A stretch of DNA of 64,000 nt from Arctopsyche grandis (GCF_051622035.1 NC_135360.1:2228001-2292000); one strand, 5' to 3'; shown: positions 11,096 through 22,077, counted from the stretch's first letter. Notes: a model not told the origin generated them from the sequence alone. Translations and numbers: made by a program.

Positions 11096-11248
11096 GTATC
11101 TATGTAAAATAACAATTTTTTGTGTGTGAAATATCCACTTATTTCTTAGAGGTACTAGCCGGGGTAGCAATAGATACACGGGATATTAATTAATTGAACT
11201 TTAATTTTGACCATATTCACTTTCATATAAATAATGTACAGTCGTAAC

Positions 11249-11593
11249 TAGAGGTAGGACCGGAAGCGTGCTTTTTATGCTCGATGTGCTCGATGACCAC
11301 TGGTTTACTAGCACTGATCACCTGATGTCGCGTTATAACTAGTCACCGGAGTCTGAGGGGGCCGTGTATTGTTCAAAGGTTGTAAATGCATTGTTAAAGG
11401 TTTGCCGAACAATGGATAGCACTGTGACTATCCTACCTCTAGTTATAACTAGAGCCCGGAATCTGAGGGGGCTGTTTATTGTTCAAAGATTGTAAATGCA
11501 TTGTTAAAGGTTTCCCGAACCTTTTTTACAAAGGATTTACAACAATTGAACAATGGGCTACACGTTTCCGGCCCCTTCAGATTCCGACCTCTA
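11249..11593. mobile_element. Chain of three hAT-like MITEs sharing one 8-bp junction
   Basis: Order: gtcgtaac (11241-11248), a truncated subfamily-B element (11249-11331, starts TAGAGGTAGGACCGG), gttataac (11332-11339), a 102-bp element (11340-11441, TAGTCACCGG...CCTACCTCTA), gttataac (11442-11449), a 144-bp element (11450-11593, TAGAGCCCGG...GACCTCTA), gttataac (11594-11601). The 8-mer is the target duplication, so each element appears to have entered the target duplication of its neighbour. TIRs near TAGAGGTAGG plus an 8-bp duplication suggest hAT; the transposase source is not in this window. Confidence 0.8.
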
Positions 11594-11601
11594 GTTATAA
11601 C

Positions 11602-12237
11602 AACCAATAAGGTCTCGCGATCCATCGACCAATGATCTCTCTGCGGAGAGTACCCGTTGAGTATAAATAACAGGCAGTTTTGATCCGTGCTTCATTCGCA
11701 GCTGGCAGGCCGACAGATCAAGACCAATAAACTACCTCTACCACTACAACTGCGTATTTCACTTCGATCTCAGAAACCCATCTACACATTCACGCTCCAG
11801 TATCATTTTCATTTACACGTGTAGATATGTAAACCGAATTGTGGTATCTAATGACGTGATTGCGTGTGACATAAAATATAATGCGGTTAATCATTGAAAT
11901 GGTTATTGAATTACTGAGTGTTGAGCTTTCGCTGTAGAATATCGGATGTGACGCATAATGAATGATCATATCTGATATGATATCGTCTGAAGTCTGATTT
12001 TCTACACAAAATTCCTTTCACAGTGGGAACAGAACAATTTCAATTTTAAAATATAAAATTGTTTTGAGGTTTTTCCGAAAAGCAAATCTACAGTTTTCGA
12101 TTCCCTCTCATCCTTGAAAATTACCTCACAAACCTAACATGTTTCTCACCTGATGTATAATGTAGACTTAATGTAAGGAAATTTTACTTTTATATTGTGT
12201 TGTACTAAATATACGGTAAATTTTTATATTTGATTTT
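11602..12237. other. No gene recognised
   Basis: A low-repeat stretch with a palindromic TGATCATATCTGATATGATA at 11962-11981. Nothing coding or repeated is identified. Confidence 0.35.
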
Positions 12238-12780
12238 TAAATGCTTTTTATTATGACTAAATTATGTTCACAATACATCTTATATCTATTTTACTATCTA
12301 CTGATCATTTTCTATTTTACAATTTTAATTTTAATTTAATTTGGTTAGAAATCATAGTATTATATTATTCTAATGTAATGTACTAATGTACAGCATAATA
12401 GGAATAAAAATAGCTCAAACCCCCATCTACAATTTTAATTTTTTATATTTTTTTGAGTTTTAAATGCTTTTTATTATTACGAAATTATGTTCACAATACA
12501 TCTTATATCTATTTTAATAGCTACTGATCTACTGATCATTTTCTATTTTACAATTTAATTTAATTTGGTTAGTAATCATTAGAGGTAGGATACCCAAGGT
12601 GCCGCTCATTGTTCCATTGTTGTAAGTCCTTTGTAAAAAAGGTTCGGCAAACCTTTAACAATGCATTTACAACATTTGAACAATACGCGGTACCCTCTGG
12701 GTCCGGGCTTTAGACTAATCATAGTATTATATTATTCTAATGTTAATGTACAGCATAATAGGAAAAAGAGCTCAAAAATC
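12238..12780 (+). repeat. Family F repeat, two tandem copies
   Basis: Copies at about 12238-12430 and 12450-12780 share AATGCTTTTTATTAT, AAATTATGTTCACAATACAT, TACTGATCATTTTCTATTTT and ATGTACAGCATAATAGGAA. Only the second carries a hAT-like MITE (12580-12714), so the first shows the unoccupied form of the site (TTGGTTAGAAATCATAGTAT). Confidence 0.72.
12580..12714 (-). mobile_element. hAT-like MITE, 135 bp, with an empty-site counterpart
   Basis: TAGAGGTAGGATACCCAAGG at the left, GGGTCCGGGCTTTAGA at the right, with gtaatcat / ctaatcat on either side (12572-12579, 12715-12722). The neighbouring family F copy has the uninterrupted site near 12350, which confirms the element's borders and an 8-bp duplication. 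Confidence 0.85.
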
Positions 12781-13877
12781 TATTTAAATTTTTTATATAA
12801 ACTTATGGATATGTATGCATTTAGTCCAAATTTTTTTTTAAAATAAGGTAAAAATCAGAGAAGGAAATCCTAGAAACTTTCCCAGAGAGAATGAATGCAG
12901 AACTAGGCAGAGTGAATGCAAAAAAATGAGAAAGAAAAAAATTATCTCCGCAAATTGAAAGAATGCGTAACAAATCCCGAAAAGTCCCTAATCCATTGTT
13001 ATTACAAAAAAAAAACCTCTCACAGGACGACAAATTGATTTGATTCAGCCGACGAGCTTTTGGGTACGATTTGTGACCCAGACCTCAAAAACGGCTCATC
13101 GCAACGCCTAATTGTTTAGTTTACGAACCGCCGCTCTCCGCAGCATCAAAGTCTTCGTTTTATTTACGATCCGAAACTAAATATATTATACACAAATAAT
13201 GGAATTCCTTTTAATTTCCAAACAAACGCAACGCGCTGATAAAATGAAAAATCTTACGAATAGGAGGGGAGTCGCTATTTTATTTCGCTATTATGCGTGG
13301 TGGCTTATTAAAAAGCTCGCTATTGCGGTGAAAAAATGAAGAGTAGGGCTTAAAAGCACGACGGGGAGCCTGCGGCTGCGGGAAGCTTCCTGGAAGTCGT
13401 AAGACCCAGCCCTTGCAGGGCCCAGAGCCCAAAGCCCACCAGTGCGAGACCTGTCACCCACGAAACCCACTCGCTCTGACATTTGTTTTGTCTTTCTGAT
13501 TCCAAATGTGCACGAAATTGTTTCGGATAATCCCTACAATGCGCCCGAGTGGAAATTAAGCAAAAAGTTTTGGGTACCTCATAAAGTCATACATATTCGT
13601 TTTCATTTTTAAATGCGTCTATTTTTCTTATTTCAGAATTCCCTTTCTGGCTGTAGAAATATATTTCCAAAGTAAATATGCATATTATTCATATCGTTCT
13701 TATGATTTGGTCATGACAGGTTGACACAAACCAAATATACACGAGAATATGAAAATCAGACTCAGATGGAAACATCATTGTCAAATAACCAGTGCTGCCA
13801 ACGAGCCAAGTCGAAATATTTACTCTCATTGATGATCTTATTCTTTCTATACCCTAATCCTATATGAAATGTATGCA
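12781..13877. other. No gene recognised
   Basis: The minus-strand open frame around 13291-13482 overlaps a slightly GC-richer stretch but has no recognisable domain, splice pattern or start context. No repeat family identified. Confidence 0.3.
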
Positions 13878-14285
13878 AGTGTATTTTTTACAAGGTTTTT
13901 ATTAGTTTGACTTCGTCAATTAGTCTGACAAACTTCCTACACTCTTCCGTTCGCTTTGAAACTTTGCCATTTTGTGAGGTTTGGCCGCTGATGGAGATTT
14001 AAATTATATTTCACCATCGACTGCTAAGTCGATGGTGAAATATAATCGTAATAAACACGTTTAAGAATCCAAAAATTTTGGAGAAGGTGACAGCTCATCC
14101 ACTGTCAATAGCCAGTGGCCGTGTTTGTTTGACTTTCCACCCCCTACTCGTTTTGTCAGATTTTAATTGTTTAAACGCCTATAATTTTATCATTTTCACA
14201 CTAAATCTTATAAAATTTGCATTATAGGCTCTCATTGTCTTTCATATATATTTTTTCTTCACTAATAAGCTGATTTTTCAATGTT
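13878..14285 (+). repeat. Interspersed repeat family D
   Basis: About 400 bp shared with 52.3-52.66 kb: GTTTTTATTAGTTTGAC, GAAACTTTGCCATTTTG followed by GAGGTTTGGCCGC, the AATAGCCAGTGGCCGTGTTT block, GTCAGATTTTAATTGTTTAA followed by ACGCCTATAA. A short perfect palindrome, ATTTCACCATCGAC / GTCGATGGTGAAAT, sits at 14009-14042. It is non-coding and its class is unknown. Confidence 0.65.
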
Positions 14286-15480
14286 TTTATTAGTTTGACT
14301 TGGTTAATTAGGTGAAATTTCTAACCATCCGAAATTCGTGAGCTGATTTTCAATCACTTCCACTCTTCTAATCACTTCGCTATTTGATTTCCAATACAAT
14401 ACAGTATTAAAATACAATATTTGATTTCCAATACAATACATTAAAATACAATATTTGATTTCCAACTTCCCGACTTCAAAAATCTTCAATGAAGTTGATA
14501 AAAGAACGAATTCATCAGAATAAGAAACCAAATGAGGCGTTGCGATTCGAATTGCGAATACAATAGTAGTACAACTTGTTGTATTATACAATACATATGT
14601 ATTGCATAATAAGCAAGCAAGTTCAATAGAATAGCCACTACATAATAGATTGAAAGTCGTCGACGACACCGATGATGAGCAAACTCTAAACACGAGAGAC
14701 GAATAGAAGCTCCACGAGACCCCAGGAGACAAACCCAATGTCAAAGTGTCCCATAAAACCGGAGACCTGCTCGTAAAAATAGGACTTTACTGCGAGCGTC
14801 TCTTTTATCCGCTTTTTAATTATTCCAGACCGTCTTCCATAATATAAACCCTCGTAAACAATTCCCATTATTGTACATGTATAATATAATATAAAGACAC
14901 ACACGAACTAGACTTTAACAAAAAACCAATTATTTGCAAAAGCTCTTGGAGTGATGTGGGGTATGAGAAAGCACCCCATCGAGAAACCGTCGACGGGGTA
15001 TCGATAATACTTGTTTTGCTTTGACAAAGACAAAAGTTAGCTACAAAGTACGAGTGCCCTCGCGGGTATCATCCTACCCTATCCTCCCCCTCCCCCTCCC
15101 CCCATCGTTCCCTTTGATTTCTGTTTTAATGTCAGTCGGCGGCTCTGCTTTGTGTGCCTGAACAACAAACAAATGTATGCTGATCGCTCTTTAATGGAGG
15201 GGGCACTCCACACTCGTCCTGATGGCTTCATTCTACTCCACACACATTTCATCGATGCAAATTTTTGTTTCGAGTGTTTTCCGTATCCCGAATTGACTTG
15301 GACATACATATATTATGACATAATGCCACCTTGATGTTGTTGAATCGTTATTTACCAACTTTTTTCCGAACAGTTTCCTTACGAACAGAAGAACTTTTGA
15401 TCGACACCCAACAGCTTTACGTGATGGTTTCGTATGACCAAAATAAAACCAGGATCAAGTTAACAAAACTCTCCTTGAGA
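14286..15480. other. No gene recognised; short local repeats
   Basis: Contains a repeated ACAATATTTGATTTCCAATA segment (about 14385-14465) and a C-rich run at 15083-15101. The minus-strand frame 14304-14744 arises mostly from this AT-rich repeated sequence. Confidence 0.35.
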
Positions 15481-16078
15481 ATCACTCAGCGGCACGTGGG
15501 TTTTTTTTAGATAGTTTTAAACATATAGAAAAAATGTCACGTTCATGGCACAGTTCGGTGATCATTGGTCACAAAAGTCACTAAAATCTCTATAACGGAA
15601 CATCTGGCAGCCGAAAAGTCCATCATACTAACGATAACTATCATACTAACGAAAACTCGAGTGCCAAATATTCCGTATTCACAGTTTTCATAGCAAAAAT
15701 TGTCTTTGTGACCACCGCAATGTGACTAATAATCCAATTACCGCATGGCACACGTTCGAAGAGTCGTCTCAAAACGAGACTTTCGACCTATGTATGTCGT
15801 TGAAATTGTATGGGATATGAATATGGGATACACCCTTATCGATCACTGTCAAGCAAGGATACAATATTACCGAAAATGTTCCAAAGGTTCGTTTTGGTAT
15901 AGATCACTGTCAAGCGAGGATAAATACTACCATACAATTTCAACGATATAGGTCAAAAGTGACGTTTTGAAAGGACGTGTGCCATGCATGCGTGCCATGA
16001 ACGTCACATTTTTCCATATATTTAAAAATATCTAAAAAAAACCACGTGTCACATTCACCGCTGTGTGATTTCACCCTA
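15481..16078 (+). mobile_element. Family C element with long terminal inverted repeats
   Basis: The left end (AATCACTCAGCGGCACGTGG, then TTTTTTTTAGATA) and right end (TATCTAAAAAAAACCACGTG, then ACCGCTGTGTGATT) are inverted copies over about 60 bp. The interior carries two copies of GATCACTGTCAAGCRAGGAT in tandem and the ACCATACAATTTCAACGATA block. A family M MITE (15553-15744) has inserted near the left arm. No coding capacity. Confidence 0.72.
15553..15744. mobile_element. MITE family M nested in a family C element
   Basis: GTTCGGTGATCATTGGTCAC at the left and GTGACTAATAATCCAATTAC at the right. The 8-bp duplication ATGGCACA lies at 15545-15552 and 15745-15752. It interrupts the family C left arm, so it is the younger of the two. 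Confidence 0.85.
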
Positions 16079-16146
16079 ATGATTAATCTGTTTCCTTATT
16101 TAGTGGTTAGTTAGTTACTTTAGACTTGTGGTCAGTCTCACTAGAG

Positions 16147-16490
16147 GCCTGCTGCTGGCCAGACCTTGGTTTGTGACTCCGGGTCGATCGTTTCTTATCA
16201 GAGTTTGCCAATTTTTCTGATTTTCATTGAAACGGTTTCTGCAAAATTGGCATCTCCTTCCCCTGCTATTCTTAAGTTATTCGGCGTCTTGAGGTTCGCC
16301 ATTTGATTATAAAATGCTGCAAAAAATTCTCAATAGATGTCACTGTGCATGTTTTTATTAATTCGCATTGTATAAAATGCTTATGTACATATATTAATTG
16401 AATGTATTGTATATTTTAAGTGCACTTGTCGCTTTGGAGCGATCTGTTAAGGCGAGTAGTTATGTTCTATGAAATAAAAATAAAATTTAG
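16147..16490 (+). mobile_element. SINE with type-B tail, head missing
   Basis: Starts in the shared body (CTGCTGCTGGCCAGACCTTG, ATCAGAGTTTGCCAATTTTT), then follows the copy at 1-281: TTATTCGGCGTCTTGAGGTT, AAAATGCTGCAAAAA, CGCTTTGGAGCGATCTGTTA, GGCGAG and an AAATAAAAATAAAA tail. It links the shared central domain to this second tail type. Confidence 0.8.
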
Positions 16491-17857
16491 ATTTCGTGTA
16501 AGGAGGCTTCACTTCAGTCGTGTGATATTTAAATGAGCGCTTTTTCCGTGTGAGCAATTTATTTTCGGTGTGCGGAATTTACTGTATGCCATTTTTTGAT
16601 ATGCACGTACATATTTTGTATTTGGATTTTTGGATTCATTATAATTTTTTTTCGGCAACAATATTTTTTTTTAATCATAAAGCGTAAATTAGTCTTTTTG
16701 AATCATAGACGGGGATATTTATGCATACCCATCGGACTGAAATTTTTGATTTTGGATGCACGGCTGATTTATGCGATAAAGAGATAATCTTTTAGTGCGC
16801 CCGTCATGAAATATGATTCAAATTGAATTCGAACAGCGAATCTGGAAGCAGTGGACCATTAATGGAGTCGAATCGAATGTTATCTTCAACCTTTTTACTT
16901 TTTTTATTTTATTTTTAAACAGTGCTATGTTTGATTCTTAAATTAGGGTCGAAATAGGAATGGTGGCACGTTGGTGTGAAATTTAATACTGTAGTGTTCT
17001 TCTGCCTACGTCACATACATATTTTTATGGCTTCATATTAGTGAAGTTTTTTGTGAGTGTTGTTTTATTATAAATCAGTCGAATTTCTCTAGTGTACTCT
17101 AAAAAAAAACCCTTCCGAGGGGTTCTATGTGGATAAACTGCTCGAAATATAATTCAAACCTCATCAAAATCTATGAACTTGTATGATGAGATTCAACTCA
17201 TCATACAAGATTACAAGATTCAACTCATCATCTGGAGTATAGTGGTGTTTGAAGGTAACCATCAGCCATCGTTTGAGTACACCTGGCGAATGTGACAATG
17301 GCGCCGAAAGTGTGTACATGAATATTAAGAAATAATAATACAAAAAATAAAAGCAAAATGCATACGTGGGGGGGTCCTAAACAAACGGTCGAGACCTTCG
17401 GATCAAAGGGACCGCTGATACTTCATTCATTCAGACGGTTCATTACGCCTTTATGGAGAAGAAGATAGGGAAGCGGGATGAGGAGAGTCCCACTCGACTT
17501 ACACTCCCCTGTTGATAAAATAATAAAGGCTTGTTTGTCGAGTGCTTATCAAAGAAGCGAGCACGATCTAATTAAAGACGCTTCTATAATACATGGCCCA
17601 AGTAGAGAGAATCGTGCAAGTTTGGTAACGTTGAAGGCTGAGGAAGAAGGCAAATTTGCGCGCAAGTAAATTCATGCAAGTAAGTGGTGGTGACTTGATC
17701 GGGTAGAGTTCAGCACTGATTATTGTCACTGTTGAGAATATTTGTGGACACGTGGTACAGGCCAATGAGAAGCTAAGCGCGGAAACACACAGCTATGAAC
17801 GGCACATCGTGTGCATGGCTCCTCGCCGTGAGTGGTCTCCTACATTTCTTCAAATAT
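16491..17857. other. No gene recognised
   Basis: AT-rich with a duplicated AAGATTCAACTCATCAT-type segment near 17185-17232. No exon or repeat family is supported. Confidence 0.3.
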
Positions 17858-18060
17858 GGGATACACCGCTATCGATCACTGTCAAGTAAGGATAAATAAA
17901 AGCATACAATTTGACCGTAAAAGGTCGAGAGAGTCATTGTTCGAGAGCGTTCCATGAATGCCCGGAACGGCACTGAATGGCACGCATCATTTTTTTCACA
18001 TGTTTAAAAGTATCTAAAAAAAACCACGTGCCACATTCACCGCTGTGTGGTTTCTCCCTA
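17858..18060 (+). repeat. Family C element, 3' part
   Basis: ATACACCGCTATCGATCACT, GTCAAGTAAGGATAAATAAA and the right terminal repeat TATCTAAAAAAAACCACGTG followed by CCACATTCACCGCTGTGTGG. The left half is missing. Confidence 0.65.
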
Positions 18061-18502
18061 ACTGTCGTTTGTTCGCGACGTACCAACTTGAAAGTACACT
18101 AAATCCAAGCATACCAACTTAACCATTTATATATGCACTGCATACTATGTAAGGTTAAAAAATAAAGAATACGATTTAACGGTGCATTAAAAAAAAGCTT
18201 TGCTCCTTAGAACGAATCATTTGCGCAGTAGAACAAAATAAATTGCGCATTATTGTCGATTCGATGTAGCGTGAGACTTACGAGTACCGAGCATGCTGTC
18301 ACACTCGTGCAATGTGTTGTAACATTGTGAGGATGTAAAATAATTTATTTATTTGTTTTAATTATTTCTTATTCAACTTAAATATAATTCAATGCGAGAT
18401 CTTTGATAATATTACTGTATGTAAGTTATGCTGTCCATAATATGACGTTGACAATTACTTTTATCGTCTAATAAAAATATAAATTTCCATTAATATAAAA
18501 TA

Positions 18503-18798
18503 CTAGTGGTTTTACCCGGCTTCGCTCGGTATTTGTAATATAAACCGCTTAAACATGACTAATTTAATAGTTAACATTTTATTAAATTTATTTGAATGGT
18601 TTAATTTTATATAAATTTATGTGAATACTCTTTTTTTTATTAAATTGTTTTTTTACAATTTACAATTTATTTACTGTTTTTTTTTATTAAATTGACTGTC
18701 ACGAGCAAACAAACATATATAGTAAGTCTCTTATAAAAAATTATATGTACACCCCCGGGGTCTGTGAAAGTCTCTTTCGAAATTATATGTATACCAGA
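18503..18798 (-). mobile_element. Non-autonomous Helitron
   Basis: On the minus strand it ends CCGAGCGAAGCCGGGTAAAA, CCACTAG, T. Toward the 5' side it has GTGACAGTCAATTTAATAAA and the AATTTCGAAAGAGACTTTC motif typical of the 5' terminus in other copies. The interior has a short GC-rich piece (ACCCCGGGGGTG). The 5' border is approximate. Confidence 0.72.
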
Positions 18799-19083
18799 AT
18801 CGGCAGCGTCTCCTTCAATGCTCGACGTTAATGCACATTTCATTCATTTTAGATTGCTTTATATTTTTTCTGTTGAAAAAGTAACTATTAAAATGCTGAC
18901 CTAATTAAAACAATAGATTTGTAATTTTTCCAATGATCAAATATTTTTTATTTTTTTATCAGGGGCTTTTAGTCTTATTGCTTATTTTGTTTTTTAACTG
19001 TACAAATACCACATTAAAGGAACCTAAGACTTTTTATGTATTCTTTTGTTTTCGTAATATAATTATAATTTGTTGTCAATTTA

Positions 19084-19200
19084 CTAGGCGTTTTACCCGG
19101 CTTCGCTCAGTATTTGTAATATAAACAGCTTAAACATGGCGAGTCTAATAGTAAATGTTCATTTGCTTTTTTTATTAAATTTATTTGAATAAAAAAAAAT
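19084..19200 (-). mobile_element. Helitron 3'-end fragment
   Basis: The minus-strand terminus TGAGCGAAGCCGGGTAAAAC, GCCTAG, T, preceded by GTTTATATTACAAATAC. The element is truncated on its 5' side. Confidence 0.6.
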
Positions 19201-19341
19201 ATATAATAATATTCAACCATTTCAATTGAATTTTCGTCATAGAAACTTTTTCAACAAAATGTCTAAACCCTTGAGGTATAAACACAGATTACCTAAACAC
19301 AATTTGCTTTAGATCATATTATGTATTAGATGTATTATGAG

Positions 19342-19568
19342 TAGTCACCGGACCCAGAAGGTGCCGCGTATTGTTCAAAGGTTGTAAATGCATTGTTAAA
19401 GATTTGCCGAACCTTTTTTACCTCTAATTATGAGTAGAGGTAGGATAGTCACAGTGCTATCCATTGTTCCATTATTGTAAATCCTTTGTAAAAAAAGGTT
19501 GGGCAAACCTTTAACAATGCATTTACAACCTTTGAATAATACGCAGCACCTTCTGGGTCCGGTGACTA
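19342..19568. mobile_element. Chain of two hAT-like MITEs, head to head, shared 8-mer
   Basis: attatgag (19334-19341), an 85-bp element (19342-19426), attatgag (19427-19434), a 134-bp element in the opposite orientation (19435-19568), attatgag (19569-19576). All three 8-mers are identical. The 85-bp element equals the 133-bp form minus 48 bp, with TAC at both edges of the deletion. Confidence 0.82.
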
Positions 19569-19584
19569 ATTATGAGCATTTATA

Positions 19585-20145
19585 AGAATTGTAAATAGGG
19601 TTTTGAGCTCTTTTTCCTATTATGCTGTACATTAAGAGGGCTGTACACCCGAAACCTTAATTTTGTTACCGTTCCTTTCTTCGATATATATATTGAGTGA
19701 ATGCGACAATATATATCAATATATATATTGAGTGAATGCGACAGTTGCGCTTCGACCAGATAAAGCGTGTTTTAAATTGACAAAATCGAGGTTTCGTATT
19801 CTACTATGTTCTCCTCCAAAACTGGACCAATTTTTAAAAAAATTTCATCATCGATATGAGAAAGATATTTTCTGTGCATCTATCGGCGTATTTTTTTTTA
19901 AATCGACCGTTAAATAACTACGCTAGACTCTTTTCGTGGGTGTAAAAAAGAGGCGATTTTATAGATGTTTGGCGGCTCCTAGCTCCTATAAAAAATAATT
20001 AATCATCATGTTTACTAACAAAATTAAATTAAAATTGGGAAATAGATAATGATCAGTAGATCAGTAGCTATTAAAATATATATAAGATGTATTGTGAACA
20101 TAATTTAGTAATAATAAAAAGCATTTAAAAATCAAAAAAAATCAA
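19585..20145 (-). repeat. Family F repeat with a ~340-bp insertion
   Basis: TCCTATTATGCTGTACATTA (to 19635) and TTTACTAACAAAATTAAATT (from about 20009) are adjacent in the copy at 5.7 kb but separated here by about 340 bp that includes two direct copies of ATATATTGAGTGAATGCGAC. The nature of the insert is unknown. Confidence 0.55.
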
Positions 20146-20496
20146 TACAAACTTTGTTTTGTTTACGATGTTTCCAACCAAAGATACTTACATACTAACA
20201 TACAAAGTCTCTTTCAAAATTTATATTAGATTAGAAAAAAAAATTTGTTAAATGATGTAATGTTTTTTTTTAACTCACACAAATTTAATGAAATGCTTAC
20301 GATAAATGCTCGTTGATCGTAAAATCGTATCGTCCCCAAAACTAAATTCTCATACATATGTACGTATACGTATACAGTAGCTACCTGTCTGTCTGTGTTG
20401 ATTAATTTCTCGTGAACAACAGTCGACTTTTGGCGTGCGCAGTCGCGGTGATGTGTGTCCGTTGACGTAATGATGTCAGGTGATGCAAATGATGCG

Positions 20497-20600
20497 ACAT
20501 GGCGGCGAAACATCAAAGGAGGCCGCGGCGAAACATCAAAGGGTCGCCGGCGGACATCAAAGGGCGCCCTCCGCTAATCGCCGGCAAAACATCAAAAGCC
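20497..20600. promoter_or_regulatory. Cluster of four ACATCAAAGG motifs in a GC-rich island
   Basis: ACATCAAAGG occurs at 20510-20519, 20533-20542 and 20554-20563, and ACATCAAAAG at 20589-20598. Each is preceded within a few bases by GGCGG, GCGGCG or GCCGGC. CTTTGATGT is the HMG-domain TCF/Pangolin consensus, and GCCGCC-like words are known C-clamp helper sites in flies. A Wnt-responsive enhancer is one reading; a decayed GC minisatellite is the other. Confidence 0.45.
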
Positions 20601-20956
20601 TGCACACGCCTCGCCTCTCAAACGGTGGGACGCGTCTTTTCCATCATTTTTTTTCGATACGCTCCGTACTGGCGACCGTCGAAACTATGTATGTACTTTG
20701 GATTGAAAATTTTGATCCGTATGTACATATGTATATGTGTACAATGTATAGGATGGGATTCAATGAGCGGTCAATGACGTGTTTGGTCGCCGACAATGAA
20801 CGGTGAGTCGCGACGTAACAATTTGACTTGACGTTAATTAAATTACGCTCTGCAACTTTTGATGCATCCGAATGTGTGCGGTCAGCGGCCTTCAAACATT
20901 CTGCCGCTTTTTTCAGTTATTCAATTTATGATCGTTTTGTATTTTTTACGGGTCTA
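20601..20956. other. No gene recognised
   Basis: Single-copy-looking sequence between the motif cluster and the foldback element. Contains an ATGTACATATGTATATGTGT microsatellite-like tract. The open frames in this stretch have no recognisable content. Confidence 0.3.
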
Positions 20957-21336
20957 CGTGACGAGACAGAATGTTAAATTACAGAAAACGCAAATATCGG
21001 AAGGCAAAGATCGAAAATCGAAAGATCTTAAGTCGAAAGATCAAAAAAAAAAAAGGGTGCATGGTAAACGGTACATACTCACTTAATTTGCGCGAGCAGG
21101 ATACAACAGGAACAAGAGGAACAGGCTTTTCCTCCCGTATTAATGTGCGCGTGCAGAATACGGGAGGAAAAGCATGTTCCTCTTGTTCCTGTTGTACCCT
21201 GCTCGCGTAAATTAAGTGAGTATGTACCGTTTACCATGCACCCTTTTTTTATCTTTCGACTTAATATCTTTCGATTTTCGATCTTTGCCTTCCGATATGT
21301 ACGTTTTCTGTAATTTAACATTCTGTCTCGTCACAG
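20957..21336. mobile_element. Foldback element: near-perfect ~380-bp palindrome
   Basis: Left and right arms of about 175 bp are inverted copies. The outer part is GTGACGAGACAGAATGTTAA / TTAACATTCTGTCTCGTCAC. The middle part is GGTGCATGGTAAACGGTACA, and the inner part AACAGGAACAAGAGGAACA. The loop is only about 15-25 bp (AATGTGCGCGTGCAG core, 21140-21154). There is no coding capacity, and the open frames on the two strands are mirror images. A one-armed relative with inverted loop is at 25.25 kb. Confidence 0.88.
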
Positions 21337-21339
21337 AGA

Positions 21340-21530
21340 TCGATTTTTTATATATCTCCTTTACGTGTCACTTACGATTACAATTCAGGAAAAAATTTGC
21401 CTCTTATCCGATCGTTTTCATACTTTGCCATATTGCTTATTTTGGTCATCAATATAAGTAAATGGATCCTCCGCAATTACGATGGTGCAAAAATATCGTG
21501 TAAGACGCGTTTGATATCTGCCCGGCGAGA
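21340..21530 (+). repeat. Family D fragment
   Basis: TCTTATCCGATCGTTTTCAT, ACTTTGCCATATTGC, TTGGTCATCAATATAAGT and CGCAATTACGATGGTG match copies at 50.5 and 61.3 kb (reverse). Confidence 0.55.
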
Positions 21531-21772
21531 TAGTCGTTGATGTTTATCCATCGTTTGTTTATTAGTTTTAAACATAGATGGCGGTAGTAAAATAAAATTA
21601 TTGTTTTTATTCAAAATAATAATTTTATATACAAATTATAGAAGAGGTATGTTTTTAAAAAACTTTTTTTTAAATTTTATTTATTGAAAAATCAACAGAC
21701 AACAAAATGTAGAAATGCATAAAAATAAAGAGTAAATATATAATGTATATATAACATCCGAGTCCAATTACA

Positions 21773-21862
21773 GATTTTTACAAAGATAAACAAATGAAAA
21801 CGATAAATACAAGATAAACAAATGAAAACGATAAATACAAGATAAACAAATGAAAAGGAAAA
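21773..21862. repeat. 31-bp minisatellite, three units
   Basis: The unit contains AAGATAAACAAATGAAAACG followed by ATAAATAC and is repeated almost exactly. Confidence 0.85.
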
Positions 21863-22077
21863 TAATAAAAGCTATAACATGACTAAATAGCACATTGCAT
21901 AACTAAACAAAAGTATTAAAATATTGGAAAAAGGTTATAAAATAGAATTGAAGAAGAAATGGATCAATCGGTCAAGATTCTCTTGATGTTAGTCCTTAAT
22001 TGATGTAAGGAAATACCGAACAGATCAACCTCATTCAGCTCCTCGTTAAACATACGATAAACACGCTGCAGATAAGA

